A stretch of DNA of 64,000 nt from Candidatus Microbacterium phytovorans. GTDB taxonomy: Bacteria > Actinomycetota > Actinomycetes > Actinomycetales > Microbacteriaceae. Shown one piece after another: positions 8,618 through 17,419 of this stretch. The first letter of the stretch is position 1; every line of letters starts with the position of its first letter. The DNA is taken from the NCBI GenBank assembly GCA_029202445.1, contig CP119321.1:1116001-1180000 (forward strand), in the 5' to 3' direction. The translations under genes and the position numbers were made by a program. The notes below the pieces were generated by a model, which searched no databases, was not told where the DNA came from, and saw nothing but the letters and a program-made list of their open reading frames with translations.

Positions 8618-9441
8618 GGGGTTCCCTTCGGAAGGTCGATTGCTCCGGTCTGCACGAGGCGGACGCTGGCCACGCCGCGCCCCATCAGCCGGTGGGCGAG
8701 GCTCAGGAATTCGTCGGCGGAATCGCCGGTGGCTTCGTAGACGTGGGTCGCCACGGAATCCGGACCCGCGAGGAGATCGCGGGAGACCAGCTGCCGGTAC
8801 ACGTCTTTGGCGGTCTCGGTGTCGCTGGAGACGAGCGACACATCCGGTCCCATGACGTAGCTGATGGCACCCTCGAGGAACGGATAGTGCGTGCACCCGA
8901 GCACCAGCGTGTCGACCCCCGCGTGTCGCAGCGGAGCAAGGTAGTCCTCGGCGACGGCGAGCACGTCAGCGCTGTCGGTGACCCCGGCCTCGACGAACTC
9001 GACGAACCGAGGGCACGCCTGCGCGAACACGCTCAGGCGCTCGTTGACGCCCAGCATGTCCTGGTACACGCCCGATCCGATCGTCCCGGCAGTGCCGATG
9101 ACGCCCACCCGGCCGTTCCTCGTCGTCGACATGGCGGTGCGGACAGCGGGTCCGATCACCTCCACCACCGGTACGTCGTACCGTTCCCGCGCGTCGCGCA
9201 GCATGGCCGCGGATGCCGTGTTGCACGCGATCACGAGCATCTTCACGCCCTGATCCACGAGGGTGTCGAGCACTTCGAGCGCGTACCGGCGCACGTCGGC
9301 GATGGGCTGCGGACCATACGGCGAGTGGGCCGTGTCGCCGATATAGAGCAGCGACTCGCGCGGCAGCAACTGCGAGACCGCTCGCGCGACGGTGAGGCCG
9401 CCGACCCCTGAATCGAAGATCCCGATCGGCGCGTCATTCAC
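8614..9441 (-). CDS. murI: Glutamate racemase
   Basis: A ~275-residue glutamate racemase making D-glutamate for peptidoglycan. The N-terminal [16 protein letters not shown] is the family signature; the two catalytic Cys lie in [10 protein letters not shown] (~residue 73) and LGCTHYPFL (~residue 185). It leads the murI-rph-rdgB operon and overlaps rph by 4 nt. Two GTG starts are possible: 9447, and 9441, which sits 8 nt after a TAGGCT -10 box and gives the usual start just before [12 protein letters not shown] prefer 9441 as a leaderless start; the difference is two residues. Confidence 0.94.
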   Translation of the reverse strand: MNDAPIGIFDSGVGGLTVARAVSQLLPRESLLYIGDTAHSPYGPQPIADVRRYALEVLDTLVDQGVKMLVIACNTASAAMLRDARERYDVPVVEVIGPAVRTAMSTTRNGRVGVIGTAGTIGSGVYQDMLGVNERLSVFAQACPRFVEFVEAGVTDSADVLAVAEDYLAPLRHAGVDTLVLGCTHYPFLEGAISYVMGPDVSLVSSDTETAKDVYRQLVSRDLLAGPDSVATHVYEATGDSADEFLSLAHRLMGRGVASVRLVQTGAIDLPKGTP

Positions 9442-9449
9442 GATCACCC

Positions 9450-9455
9450 AGCCTA
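9450..9455 (-). promoter_or_regulatory. -10 box TAGGCT, murI operon promoter
   Basis: Reverse-strand TAGGCT 8 nt before GTG 9441 (only 2 nt before GTG 9447). The spacing supports the shorter murI start. Confidence 0.5.
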
Positions 9456-9491
9456 CCCGCCCTCCCGTCCCGCACCGTCGGCCGCCGTCGA

Positions 9492-9497
9492 TAGAGT
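9492..9497 (+). promoter_or_regulatory. -10 box TAGAGT, leaderless pncB promoter
   Basis: TAGAGT followed by 6 nt (gacggc) and ATG 9504. Confidence 0.55.
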
Positions 9498-9503
9498 GAC
9501 GGC

Positions 9504-10847
9504 ATGAGCGCCGCGCCGAGCTCCCCCGCGAGCACCGCCCTCCTCACCGACCGCTACGAACTCACGATGCTCGACGCCGCACTGCGCGACGGCACGGCCG
9601 ACCGTCCGTGCGTCTTCGAGCTCTTTGCACGCCGGCTCCCCGGCGCGCGCAGGTTCGGGGTCGTCGCCGGCACCGGGCGCCTCCTCGAGGCAGTGGATCG
9701 CTTCCGCTTCGGTGACGACGAACTGCGCTATCTCCGCGACGAACGAATCGTGGGTCCGGAGACCCTGCGCTTCCTCGAGGGCTTCCGCTTCCGCGGCACC
9801 ATCACCGGATACGCCGAAGGTGAGCTCTACTTCCCCGGCTCACCCGTGCTCACCGTGGAGTCGACCTTCGCCGAAGCGGTCGTCCTGGAAACGCTCGCCC
9901 TCAGCATCCTCAATCACGACTCCGCGGTCGCCAACGCCGCCGCGCGGATGAGCATCGCTGCGGGCGACCGCCCCCTCGCAGAGATGGGATCGCGTCGAGC
10001 GGGTGAACGTTCCGCGGTGGCCGCGGCCCGCGCCGCATACATCACCGGTTTCGGAGCCACCAGCAACCTCGAGGCCGGGCGGCGCTGGGGCATCCCCACG
10101 ATGGGGACGGCGGCCCATTCGTGGACTCTGCTGCACGACAGCGAGGAAGCCGCGTTCCGCAGCCAGATCGAGGCGCACGGTACCGACACGACGCTCCTCA
10201 TCGACACCTACGACATCCGCGAAGGCGTGGCCACCGCGGTGCGGGTGGCCGGCACCGGCCTGGGTGGCGTCCGCATCGACTCGGGCGACCTCCCCACCGT
10301 CGCCGCGGAGGTGCGCGCGCAGCTCGACGAGCTCGGCGCCACCGCGACGCGGATCACCGTCACGAGCGACCTCGACGAATTCGCGATCGCGGCGCTCGCG
10401 GCATCCCCCGTCGACGCCTACGGTGTCGGCACGTCCGTCGTGACCGGGTCGGGCTCCCCGACCGCGGGCATGGTCTACAAGCTGGTCGCCCGCCAAGCCG
10501 GGGACGGATCGTGGATTCCGGTCGCGAAGACCTCGACGGACAAGGGCTCTCGCGGGGGGAGGAAGGCGGCGTTCCGCCAGCTGGAACGCGGGAAGGCCAC
10601 CACCGAGCTCATCACGGTGTCCGACGGCTTCGAGCCGCTCGGCAGCGCCACCGAGTACCCTGACGCGCGCCCCCTCCAGGTCACGCTGATGCAGAACGGC
10701 GACGCCGACGCGTCTCACCTCGGTCCTGCGGGCGTTCGAGCAGCTCGCGAGCACCACGCCCGGGTGCGAGAGGAGCTTCCGGTGCGCGCCCTGGCACTCA
10801 GCCGGTCCGACCCCGCGCTGCCGACGGTCTTCCGCGAGGTGGATTGA
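9504..10847 (+). CDS. pncB: Nicotinate phosphoribosyltransferase
   Basis: A 447-residue nicotinate phosphoribosyltransferase of the NAD salvage pathway, converting nicotinate and PRPP to nicotinate mononucleotide. Family features include [13 protein letters not shown] at residues ~15-27, [12 protein letters not shown] near 160 (active-site loop), [24 protein letters not shown] (~180-203) with the conserved active-site His, and the phosphate-binding VRIDSGDL near 256. It is transcribed alone; its divergent neighbour is murI and the convergent DUF3039 gene ends 8 bp away. No NAD-biosynthesis partner is nearby. Confidence 0.95.
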   Translation: MSAAPSSPASTALLTDRYELTMLDAALRDGTADRPCVFELFARRLPGARRFGVVAGTGRLLEAVDRFRFGDDELRYLRDERIVGPETLRFLEGFRFRGTITGYAEGELYFPGSPVLTVESTFAEAVVLETLALSILNHDSAVANAAARMSIAAGDRPLAEMGSRRAGERSAVAAARAAYITGFGATSNLEAGRRWGIPTMGTAAHSWTLLHDSEEAAFRSQIEAHGTDTTLLIDTYDIREGVATAVRVAGTGLGGVRIDSGDLPTVAAEVRAQLDELGATATRITVTSDLDEFAIAALAASPVDAYGVGTSVVTGSGSPTAGMVYKLVARQAGDGSWIPVAKTSTDKGSRGGRKAAFRQLERGKATTELITVSDGFEPLGSATEYPDARPLQVTLMQNGDADASHLGPAGVRAAREHHARVREELPVRALALSRSDPALPTVFREVD

Positions 10848-10855
10848 CGGCTGTC

Positions 10856-11122
10856 TCAGCCGATGAGCGACTCATAGATCTCTTTGCAGGTGGGGCACAC
10901 GGGGAACTTGTCCGGGTCGCGCCCGGGAGTCCACTTCTTCCCGCAGAGTGCTCGCACCGGCTTGCCGGTCAGGGCCGACTCGAGGATCTTCTCCTTCTTG
11001 ACGTAATGGGAGAAACGCTCGTGGTCACCGGGTTCGATGCTCTCTTCCCGAATGAGCTCCTCGAGCTCGCGATCGAGGGTGGCAAGGCCTCCCTGGTCGG
11101 GACTGTCCAGTGGCGTGCTCAT
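10856..11122 (-). CDS. DUF3039 zinc-ribbon-like small protein
   Basis: An 88-residue conserved actinobacterial protein of unknown function (DUF3039). The N-terminal half is charged and helical; the C-terminal half has CGKKW (~residue 60) and CPTCKEIY (~residues 76-83), so three Cys that with a His could bind zinc. It is close to invariant in actinobacteria from memory, suggesting a core role in transcription or translation, but no function is known to me. ATG 11122 has TAGACT 8 nt upstream and an overlapping GAGAGG-like stretch on the wrong strand, so a leaderless start is likely. Confidence 0.88.
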   Translation of the reverse strand: MSTPLDSPDQGGLATLDRELEELIREESIEPGDHERFSHYVKKEKILESALTGKPVRALCGKKWTPGRDPDKFPVCPTCKEIYESLIG

Positions 11123-11130
11123 GGAGAGGA

Positions 11131-11136
11131 AGTCTA
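11131..11136 (-). promoter_or_regulatory. -10 box TAGACT for DUF3039 gene
   Basis: Reverse-strand TAGACT with 8 nt to ATG 11122. Confidence 0.45.
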
Positions 11137-11177
11137 GCCGCGGACGCCTCTCCCGGGACGGCCGAGAGCCATACCCG

Positions 11178-12734
11178 TCATGCAGACTCGGCGAACTCCA
11201 TGAGGCGGCCGCCCCGCCGATCGAAGAACCAGCCGCCGAGCAGCATCCCGACGAGCAGTGTCAGCACCCCGACTCCGGCACCGCCCCAGAAGGCGAGCCA
11301 CGCGAACGCGTCCTCGTCGGTGAGCGCGAGCCACGCCCACCACAAGGCCGGAAGGCTCAGTGCGACCGACCCCAGCAGCACGACAGCCTGAGACAGCGCT
11401 CCCCCCGTCCGCTGAGGTTGCTGGAAGGGACCGTCGCCGGGCCGCGAGGCCGGGTACGGGGCAAGCACAGATGAGAGCGAAGAGAGGCCGAGACCGCTGA
11501 GGAAGAGGCTCGCACACACGCCCACCATCGCCGGAAGGATCGCCCACCGCCCGTGCAGGCCGACCGTGACCGGCACCGCGACAGCCAGCAGCGGCACCGC
11601 GATGAGCGTGACCGGCACGAGTCGGCCGAGGCGATCGGCCGACCCGCGCACGGCTGCCGCCACGTGCATCCACAGAGCGGTGGAGTCGTAGGCGAGATCG
11701 TTGTGAGCAACCCAGCCGAGGAAGAGGGCGATGAGCGGGGCCGGGAGGAGAACCGCCACGGACAGCGGCACCCCCACGACGAGGAGCGGCACCATGGTGA
11801 GCACGGCCGACACGGGAACGATGACGAAGTTGACGATGTATCGCGGATCGCGCAGCCAATAGATGAGGCTACGCGCGGCGACCGCCCCCGCAGGCGTGCC
11901 CGGAGTGATCGCGAACCAGCCCAGACCGCGCTGGGCGCGCGTGCTCAGCGGACGCTCCGTCGTCGACAGCAGCCATCGAACCAGGCCCCACCACGCGCCG
12001 GCGAGCCCGAGCACGGTGAGGAGCGCGATCGCCAGCACCGGCCCGGCCGAACCGGCGTGCGCGCGCCACGGTAGCGCCCAGGCGGCGCCCCAAGGTGTGA
12101 GCGCCAGGATATCCACGGCTTCGACCAACTGCGTGGGGATGTCGCCCTCCCACTCCAGCGAAGCGAGGAAGACGACCACCGGCAGCACCACGACGAGAAC
12201 GGCGAGAAGGAACAGGCCCGTGAGCTCTCGAGAACGCCGATGGCGCAGCACGCGTCCCGCGACGGCCGCCGAGACCTTCCCGAAGAGCGCGCACGTGATC
12301 ACGCCGAGGATGGCGGCCAAGACGCCGATCGCCGGCGGGATGCCGTGTCCGCTCCACAGGCCCACCATCGCGGCCGCAACGACTGAGAGGGAGAGAACTG
12401 GTGCGCTGACGATGCTGGCCAGCAGCACCGACCCCGCCAAGGGCGCCGGAGCGACCCCGAAAACGGCGAACCGCCGGGGATCGAGCGGGTCGTCGGGGCC
12501 CCCAATGAGGGGTGTGGCGAAGAACCCGACGGTGACGGCGGCCCCGCCGATGATCGCCACGACCTCGGCGACGTCTTCGGGGGCGGAGCGAAGCCGGAGG
12601 ACACCCCACACCACGGCACCCAACGCGACGAGGAGGGCGACGAGCATTCCGACGGTCTTCGCGATGTGACGCGAGTCCCCCCGGAAGGCACCGAGAAGGA
12701 GATCGAGTCTCAGCCGGAGAACGTGTGCAGCCAC
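11178..12734 (-). CDS. Large ABC transporter permease (multi-pass)
   Basis: A 518-residue, very hydrophobic protein with roughly 12 membrane segments, encoded directly after an ABC ATPase. It is the presumed membrane partner of that ATPase, probably an exporter of the ABC-2-like class; I cannot name a substrate. GTG 12734 was chosen because GGAGGG lies 6 nt upstream; this start lies inside the ATPase gene, giving a 25-nt overlap and translational coupling. The open frame further upstream is only antisense to the ATPase. Two repeated blocks of helices suggest an internal duplication, but this is not proven. Confidence 0.8.
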   Translation of the reverse strand: MAAHVLRLRLDLLLGAFRGDSRHIAKTVGMLVALLVALGAVVWGVLRLRSAPEDVAEVVAIIGGAAVTVGFFATPLIGGPDDPLDPRRFAVFGVAPAPLAGSVLLASIVSAPVLSLSVVAAAMVGLWSGHGIPPAIGVLAAILGVITCALFGKVSAAVAGRVLRHRRSRELTGLFLLAVLVVVLPVVVFLASLEWEGDIPTQLVEAVDILALTPWGAAWALPWRAHAGSAGPVLAIALLTVLGLAGAWWGLVRWLLSTTERPLSTRAQRGLGWFAITPGTPAGAVAARSLIYWLRDPRYIVNFVIVPVSAVLTMVPLLVVGVPLSVAVLLPAPLIALFLGWVAHNDLAYDSTALWMHVAAAVRGSADRLGRLVPVTLIAVPLLAVAVPVTVGLHGRWAILPAMVGVCASLFLSGLGLSSLSSVLAPYPASRPGDGPFQQPQRTGGALSQAVVLLGSVALSLPALWWAWLALTDEDAFAWLAFWGGAGVGVLTLLVGMLLGGWFFDRRGGRLMEFAESA

Positions 12735-14305
12735 TCGAGGCCCTCCACGTCGCTCAGACCACCGGCGAGCTCGACGAACCGCTGTTCGAGAGTCAGCTCG
12801 CCGCGCACTGCGTCGACCGTGCCTTCGGCGAGCACCTGGCCCGCGACGATCACCGCGACGCCCGAGCACACGCGCTCCACGAGGTCCATCCCGTGGGAGG
12901 AGAGCAGCACCGTGCCGCCGTGGGAGACATACGCGGTGAGGATGTCGAGGATAACGGCGCTCGATACAGGGTCGACGGCCTCGAACGGCTCGTCGAGCAC
13001 GAGGACACGCGGCGAGTGGATCATCGCGCCCGCGAGCATGACCTTCTTCGTCATTCCCGCGGAGTAGTCGGCGACGGTGCGACCGAGCGCATCGGTGAGA
13101 TCGAACGCACGTGCCAGGTCGGCCACCCGACTCTCCACGACCGCGGGCGCGAGGCCGCGCAGGACACCGTAGTAGTGGAGCAATTGGCGTCCGGTCAGCC
13201 GGTCGAACGTGCGAAGCCGGTCGGGGAGGATGCCCATCATCCGCTTTGCCCGCGCAGGCTCGGCCGCGAGGTCCACGCCCGCGATCTCGACCGAGCCGCG
13301 GTCGGGCCGGAGGAGCCCCGCGATCATGGACAACGTCGTCGTCTTGCCGGCCCCGTTCGGCCCGACGATCCCGTAGAACGTCCCCGCGGGGATCGACAAG
13401 TCGATGTCGTCGACGGCCCGCGTCTCACCGAACGACTTGGCGATGTTGCGCAGGCGCACCGCAGGCGCGTCCCCCGCGGCATGCGCGGCGGGCGCGATGA
13501 CGTTGGCATCCGGAGCCGCATCCTCGTCATCGGATGCCGACTCCGACAGTGTCGTCGGGGCGATCGCCGGCGTGGCCTGCTCGTCGGGTGCAGGCTCCGG
13601 GGTCGGGTCGAGGTCGTCCCGCAGCTCAGATTCGCTGAGCATCTCGGGCGCGGGTTCGCTCTCCGGCGCGTGTTCGCTCTCGGGGGCGGGATCGCTCTCC
13701 GCTGCGACGTCGACGACATCGTCCTGCGGAAGATCGGCCGCGATGTCCGGCTCGGGTGCGGTCGCCCCCGTTGCTTCCAACCCGCCCGAGATTGCCGGGT
13801 CGATCGCCGCTTCCGCCGCTGCGCGCTCTTGCTCCGCACGGTCGGTCTCCGGCTCAGCAGCGTCTGCCGCGAACCGTGCAGCCGCATCGACCGCCGACAC
13901 ACTCGGCTTGGGCGGCGCCACCGGAGAAGTGTCTGCGACGGGGGTCGCCTCGATGTCCGCCTCAGAAGCGGGCCGCGCCTTCGTCGACTTCGCCGTGCCG
14001 GTCGTCTTCGCGGATCCACCCGCGGGACGCTTCGCGTTGCTCGCGCCTGCGGCAGCCTTCGTCGCCTTCGGAGCAGCCTTCGTGCCTTTCGCCGTCTTCG
14101 CTGCCGTTGCGTTCGCAGTGGACGCGCGAGGCGATTTCGATGTCGAAGGGCGAGGAGCCCGAGGGGTTCGCGGCTTCGCCGGAGGGACAGCTTCAGCGGG
14201 CGCCGCGACCTCGTCTGAGGGGGTCTTCGGAACCGGAGCTGTGGCCGAAGAAGCATCCGCGATCTCGATCGGATCTTCCTGCGACGGCGGGAGAGGGGCT
14301 GTCAC
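12710..14305 (-). CDS. ABC transporter ATPase with long histone-like/acidic N-terminal tail
   Basis: A 531-residue protein in two parts. Residues ~281-531 are a typical ABC ATPase: Walker A GPNGAGKT at 315-322, signature YSAGMTKK, Walker B VLVLDEPFEAVDP and a switch His in SSHGMD. Residues 1-280 are disordered: ~25-115 is a Lys/Ala/Pro/Thr-rich stretch resembling histone-H1-like tails (net basic), and ~140-280 is strongly acidic with PAPES/PEPAP-type repeats. The ATPase part is family-sized alone, so the tail is an added module. It couples to the permease gene downstream. The tail could contact nucleic acid or wall polymer; this is speculation. Confidence 0.9.
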   Translation of the reverse strand: MTAPLPPSQEDPIEIADASSATAPVPKTPSDEVAAPAEAVPPAKPRTPRAPRPSTSKSPRASTANATAAKTAKGTKAAPKATKAAAGASNAKRPAGGSAKTTGTAKSTKARPASEADIEATPVADTSPVAPPKPSVSAVDAAARFAADAAEPETDRAEQERAAAEAAIDPAISGGLEATGATAPEPDIAADLPQDDVVDVAAESDPAPESEHAPESEPAPEMLSESELRDDLDPTPEPAPDEQATPAIAPTTLSESASDDEDAAPDANVIAPAAHAAGDAPAVRLRNIAKSFGETRAVDDIDLSIPAGTFYGIVGPNGAGKTTTLSMIAGLLRPDRGSVEIAGVDLAAEPARAKRMMGILPDRLRTFDRLTGRQLLHYYGVLRGLAPAVVESRVADLARAFDLTDALGRTVADYSAGMTKKVMLAGAMIHSPRVLVLDEPFEAVDPVSSAVILDILTAYVSHGGTVLLSSHGMDLVERVCSGVAVIVAGQVLAEGTVDAVRGELTLEQRFVELAGGLSDVEGLEWLHTFSG

Positions 14306-14311
14306 CCAACC

Positions 14312-14317
14312 AACCTA
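14312..14317 (-). promoter_or_regulatory. -10 box TAGGTT, leaderless ABC operon promoter
   Basis: Reverse-strand TAGGTT with a 6-nt spacer to GTG 14305. Confidence 0.5.
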
Positions 14318-14510
14318 GCAAGTCCGTCGGACCCCACCCACGGACCCGACGCGCGACTCCACACTTCGTCCCGTTGGGGGATGGATATCACGAAAGGGCA
14401 ACGAGCCGGGCGTATTCTGCGGGTTCTCAGGCGACTTCGATAGCATCGGACCCGGCACGAAGGCGTGTCTCCTTGTCGAATAGACAGTGAACACCTTCAG
14501 GAGCATCATC

Positions 14511-15203
14511 GTGACTCTTCAGATCGTCATCCTCGCAGCCGGTATGGGCTCGCGCCTCGGCCGCAGCCTGCCCAAGCCGCTGACCGAGCTCTCCGACGGT
14601 CGCACGATCATGCAGCAGCAGCACGACAACATCCGTGCGGCGTTCGGCTCCGACGCGCGCATCACCACGGTCGTCGGCTACAGGGCGGAGACCATCGTCG
14701 ACGCCTTCCCCGATGCCGACTACGTCTACAACGACCGCTACGACCAGACCAACACGTCCAAGAGCCTGCTCCGCGCACTCCGCGCAACGGGCAAGGGCGG
14801 GGTCCTCTGGATGAACGGCGACGTCGTCTTCGACCCGCGCGTGCTGGGTCGTGCCATCGCACTCGTGGAGCGCGGCCAGTCTTTCGTCGCCGTCAACACC
14901 GCCAAGGTGAGCGACGAAGAGGTCAAGTACACCGTCACTCCCGCGGGGCACATCGATGAGCTGTCCAAGACCGTCGTGGGAGGTGTCGGCGAAGCCGTCG
15001 GCATCAACTTCATCTCCGCCGCCGACAAGCGCACGCTGATCGCACACCTCTCACAGGTCGACGACCAGGACTACTTCGAGCGGGGCATCGAGAAGGCGAT
15101 CGCCGAGAACGGACTTCGCGTCGAGCCCCTCGACATCTCCGACCTCTACGCCGTCGAGATCGACTTCGCCGAAGACCTCGAGCGCGCCAATCAGTTCGTC
15201 TGA
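14511..15203 (+). CDS. Nucleotidyltransferase, LicC/phosphocholine cytidylyltransferase-like
   Basis: A 230-residue NTP-transferase-fold protein. The N-terminal IVILAAGMGSRLGRSLPKPL is the nucleotide-binding signature of sugar-1-phosphate and phosphocholine nucleotidyltransferases; NDRYDQTNTSKSL (~residues 75-87) and the metal-binding LWMNGDVVF (~101-109) fit the LicC/CTP-using subgroup. It likely makes an activated precursor for surface polymers, such as a CDP-linked alcohol or amine; the TagF-like genes 5 kb downstream fit this loosely. GTG 14511 has AGGAG 8 nt upstream and is preferred over GTG 14487. The 205-bp upstream region is otherwise non-coding. Confidence 0.85.
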   Translation: MTLQIVILAAGMGSRLGRSLPKPLTELSDGRTIMQQQHDNIRAAFGSDARITTVVGYRAETIVDAFPDADYVYNDRYDQTNTSKSLLRALRATGKGGVLWMNGDVVFDPRVLGRAIALVERGQSFVAVNTAKVSDEEVKYTVTPAGHIDELSKTVVGGVGEAVGINFISAADKRTLIAHLSQVDDQDYFERGIEKAIAENGLRVEPLDISDLYAVEIDFAEDLERANQFV

Positions 15204-15263
15204 CGCGGGCTCGCGGCCCTGACGACGCGCCGCCGCCCTCAGGGCCCGCCCAGCGAGGGCTCT

Positions 15264-15269
15264 TAGGAT
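15264..15269 (+). promoter_or_regulatory. -10 box TAGGAT upstream of 15279 gene
   Basis: TAGGAT 9 nt before ATG 15279, slightly further than in the other leaderless candidates. Confidence 0.4.
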
Positions 15270-15278
15270 CGACCCGAC

Positions 15279-16244
15279 ATGGCCGAGGTCCACCGCATCC
15301 ACTCCCTGCCCGACGACGCGCCCTGGGACGGCGGGATTCCCCCCGAGGGCTCCCCCGAACACCCGCGCGTCGTGCGGATGCTCGACCGTGTGCTGGCCGT
15401 GCAGCGCCCCGCCGTCATCGCGCATCTCCGTAGTATCCGCCTGCGCCACCCCGATGCTGACGCCGGACAGATCGCGCGGATACTCGAACGTCGTTATCTG
15501 GCCGCCGTGACGACGGGAGGTGCCGCCGTCGGCGCCACCGCTGTCGTACCCGGGATCGGGACCGGAATGACGCTCGCACTCAGCGGCGCCGAAACCGTCG
15601 TGTTCCTCGAGGCGACGGCGCTCTTCGCGCAGTCCATGGCCGAACTGCACGGCATCCGCGTCGATGACCCCGACCGCGCGCGTGCGCTCGTCCTCACGCT
15701 CATGCTCGGCTCCGAAGGCGTCGATCTCGTCTCACAGTGGGCGCGACAGGCGTCGGGGCGTGGCGGCTCACGTGACAAGTACTGGGGCGAACTCGTCACG
15801 AAGTCGCTCCCGCGAGCGGCTATGGGACCGCTCGTCGACCGTCTCAAGACCGCCTTCGTCCGACAGTTCGCCGCCAAGGGCGGGGCTTCGATCCTCGGGA
15901 AGGCGCTGCCGTTCGGCATCGGAGCGGCCGTCGGCGGCACCGGCAATCACCTGCTCGGACGTCGGGTCGTCGTCCACGCACGCCGCGCCTTCGGGATCCC
16001 GCCCGCAACGTACCCTGCGGCCTTGGAGCCGCAGCCGGGCGCAGAGCGGATGGAGCGCTCGATGATGCGCGCCGCCCGCCATGCCGGCGGCAGGGTGGCG
16101 GGTGCGGGACGCGCGCTGTCGGATGCCGTCGTGCGAGCCGCCACTCCGCGGCGCGGCACACCCTCCTCTCGAAAGGGCGTCACAGCCACCGACGACGCGG
16201 CCGATCCGGCCGCGGGCGAGGGTGGCGACCGGCACCAAACGTGA
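15279..16244 (+). CDS. Conserved hypothetical protein with Gly/Ala-rich hydrophobic core
   Basis: A 321-residue protein I do not recognise with certainty. Residues ~75-115 form a Gly/Ala/Thr-rich hydrophobic stretch including VVPGIGTGMTLAL, and ~200-225 contain a second small-residue hydrophobic run. The rest is helical and charged, with a basic disordered C-terminus (~270-321). The PGxGT-containing segment is reminiscent of EcsC-like or colicin-like membrane-inserting helices, but this is weak. It has its own -10 box and no evident operon partners. Codon use matches its neighbours, so it is a genuine resident gene. Confidence 0.75.
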   Translation: MAEVHRIHSLPDDAPWDGGIPPEGSPEHPRVVRMLDRVLAVQRPAVIAHLRSIRLRHPDADAGQIARILERRYLAAVTTGGAAVGATAVVPGIGTGMTLALSGAETVVFLEATALFAQSMAELHGIRVDDPDRARALVLTLMLGSEGVDLVSQWARQASGRGGSRDKYWGELVTKSLPRAAMGPLVDRLKTAFVRQFAAKGGASILGKALPFGIGAAVGGTGNHLLGRRVVVHARRAFGIPPATYPAALEPQPGAERMERSMMRAARHAGGRVAGAGRALSDAVVRAATPRRGTPSSRKGVTATDDAADPAAGEGGDRHQT

Positions 16245-16350
16245 CGCGCCGCGCCCCTCGCGTCTCCTCCCCATCGAGGTGAGTCGCGGTGTTCTCCCCA
16301 GCACCTCGCAAGCACCTGCGGAGGACGCCTCGGGCGTCGGACTCGGTTCC

Positions 16351-16356
16351 TACGGT
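16351..16356 (+). promoter_or_regulatory. -10 box TACGGT, leaderless promoter
   Basis: TACGGT followed by 6 nt (GGAGGG) then ATG 16363. The GGAGGG is too close to the ATG to act as a ribosome site. Confidence 0.4.
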
Positions 16357-16362
16357 GGAGGG

Positions 16363-16647
16363 ATGATGCGCACCAGGGAATCCGAACTGTCCACGGCCTA
16401 CCCCGTCCCGTGGCGTGTCGAGCGCGTAAGCGACAGCCACCCGCTCGTCGTGAACTCCGGCTCCGAGCCCGCCGAAGCCGTGCGCGTGTTCCGGTCCGAT
16501 GGCGATACCGCGCATTGGGGCAGCCTCGCACCGGGCGAGACGCTCGACGTCTGTCTGTGCGACGCGGACCTCGACACCGTGATCGTCACATTGTGCTGGT
16601 TCCGGCGCTCCACCGGGGTCGAGTACGCGTGGCGCTTCGTGATGTGA
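16363..16647 (+). CDS. Small hypothetical protein (94 aa)
   Basis: A 94-residue protein of unknown function. The sequence looks globular and beta-rich, with alternating hydrophobics and a run such as AHWGSLAPGETLDVCLCDADLDTVIVTLCWFRR. That pattern suggests a small beta-sandwich (an FxxDGxxxHWGxLxPGE-like surface) rather than a regulator. Three Cys are present without a CxxC motif. ATG 16363 fits a leaderless start after TACGGT; a second ATG follows at once. Codon bias supports coding. No partner is obvious; it lies between two other unknown genes. Confidence 0.65.
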   Translation: MMRTRESELSTAYPVPWRVERVSDSHPLVVNSGSEPAEAVRVFRSDGDTAHWGSLAPGETLDVCLCDADLDTVIVTLCWFRRSTGVEYAWRFVM

Positions 16648-16693
16648 CGGAGCGGATCGTGCGGCAACGATGGCGAGACGTACGGGCGCGGCG

Positions 16694-16699
16694 CACAAT
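16694..16699 (+). promoter_or_regulatory. -10-like CACAAT before 16706 gene
   Basis: CACAAT with a 6-nt spacer to ATG 16706; first base deviates from TANNNT. Confidence 0.35.
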
Positions 16700-16705
16700 G
16701 GACGC

Positions 16706-16960
16706 ATGGGACTGTTCCAGCAACGACCGGAGGAGCCGAGCGAGTGGGCGGGTCTGCCCGCCGAGCCGTGGGAGCCTCGGGGTCCCGCCGAACTCCTCGA
16801 GGAGCCTGCCGGATCGGCCGCCTCCGTGGCGGAGATCCCGCTGTTCGGCGACATCCCCGCGCGCACGACGATCGCCTACACGGCTGCGCCCGATCAGACG
16901 AAGGAAGCGTGGGTGCAGCCTCAGGGAGCGCCCGTCGACGGTGCCGACGACGCGGACTGA
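16706..16960 (+). CDS. Small acidic conserved hypothetical protein (84 aa)
   Basis: An 84-residue, strongly acidic, Pro/Glu-rich protein beginning MGLFQQRPEEPSEWAGLPAE. The opening looks like a conserved short motif that I believe recurs in Microbacteriaceae, but I cannot name a family. The C-terminal half is low complexity and probably disordered. No ribosome site is seen before ATG 16706; the CACAAT box 6 nt upstream suggests leaderless expression. It converges with the XRE regulator 25 bp away. Function unknown. Confidence 0.7.
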   Translation: MGLFQQRPEEPSEWAGLPAEPWEPRGPAELLEEPAGSAASVAEIPLFGDIPARTTIAYTAAPDQTKEAWVQPQGAPVDGADDAD

Positions 16961-16985
16961 GTGCGCGCCGCGCGCGACGACCGGC

Positions 16986-17294
16986 TCAGCCGACCGACTC
17001 GCGACGACGGAGCTCGCGACGGAAGTCTGCCTCGGAATAGGGCGTGAGGTCTGGCGGCAGATCGTCGGCCCCGAGTCCGGCGACGAACTCCTCGGCCTTG
17101 ACGTCGAGCGCCGTCGCCAACTGGATGAGCACGTACAGCGTCGGGTTGCCCTGACCGTTCTCGATCCGCGCGAGGTGGGAGACGTCGAGGTCGGCGCGCT
17201 CCGCGAGAGTCTTGCGGCTGATCGTCTGCTCATCGCGGAGAGAACGCACGAGGCGTCCCACGTGAGCGGATGCGCGGGAGCGTGCTTCAGCCAT
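16986..17294 (-). CDS. XRE-family helix-turn-helix regulator
   Basis: A 102-residue DNA-binding protein with a Cro/C1-type HTH at residues ~10-68: VRSLRDEQTISRKTLAERADLDVSHLARIE then NGQGNPTLYVLIQLATALDV. This resembles small housekeeping XRE regulators rather than phage repressors, as there is no peptidase or cupin domain. ATG 17294 has GGAGG 8 nt upstream. CATGCAT elements occur at its start codon and at 17338-17345 in the upstream interval, a possible autoregulatory site. Its targets are unknown; the divergent neighbour is the maltokinase-like gene. Confidence 0.88.
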   Translation of the reverse strand: MAEARSRASAHVGRLVRSLRDEQTISRKTLAERADLDVSHLARIENGQGNPTLYVLIQLATALDVKAEEFVAGLGADDLPPDLTPYSEADFRRELRRRESVG

Positions 17295-17407
17295 GCATCC
17301 AGCCTCCGGGCATCGCGCTCTTTGTCAGGCGGGTTTCATGCATGGGCTTTGATGCGTAGGATGCCCCTTCACCCGCGCGCTGCTCGACACCATCGCGATC
17401 ACGGCAA

Positions 17408-17413
17408 TACGCT
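17408..17413 (+). promoter_or_regulatory. -10 box TACGCT, leaderless mak-like promoter
   Basis: TACGCT followed by 6 nt (cgcgtc) and ATG 17420. Confidence 0.5.
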
Positions 17414-17419
17414 CGCGTC

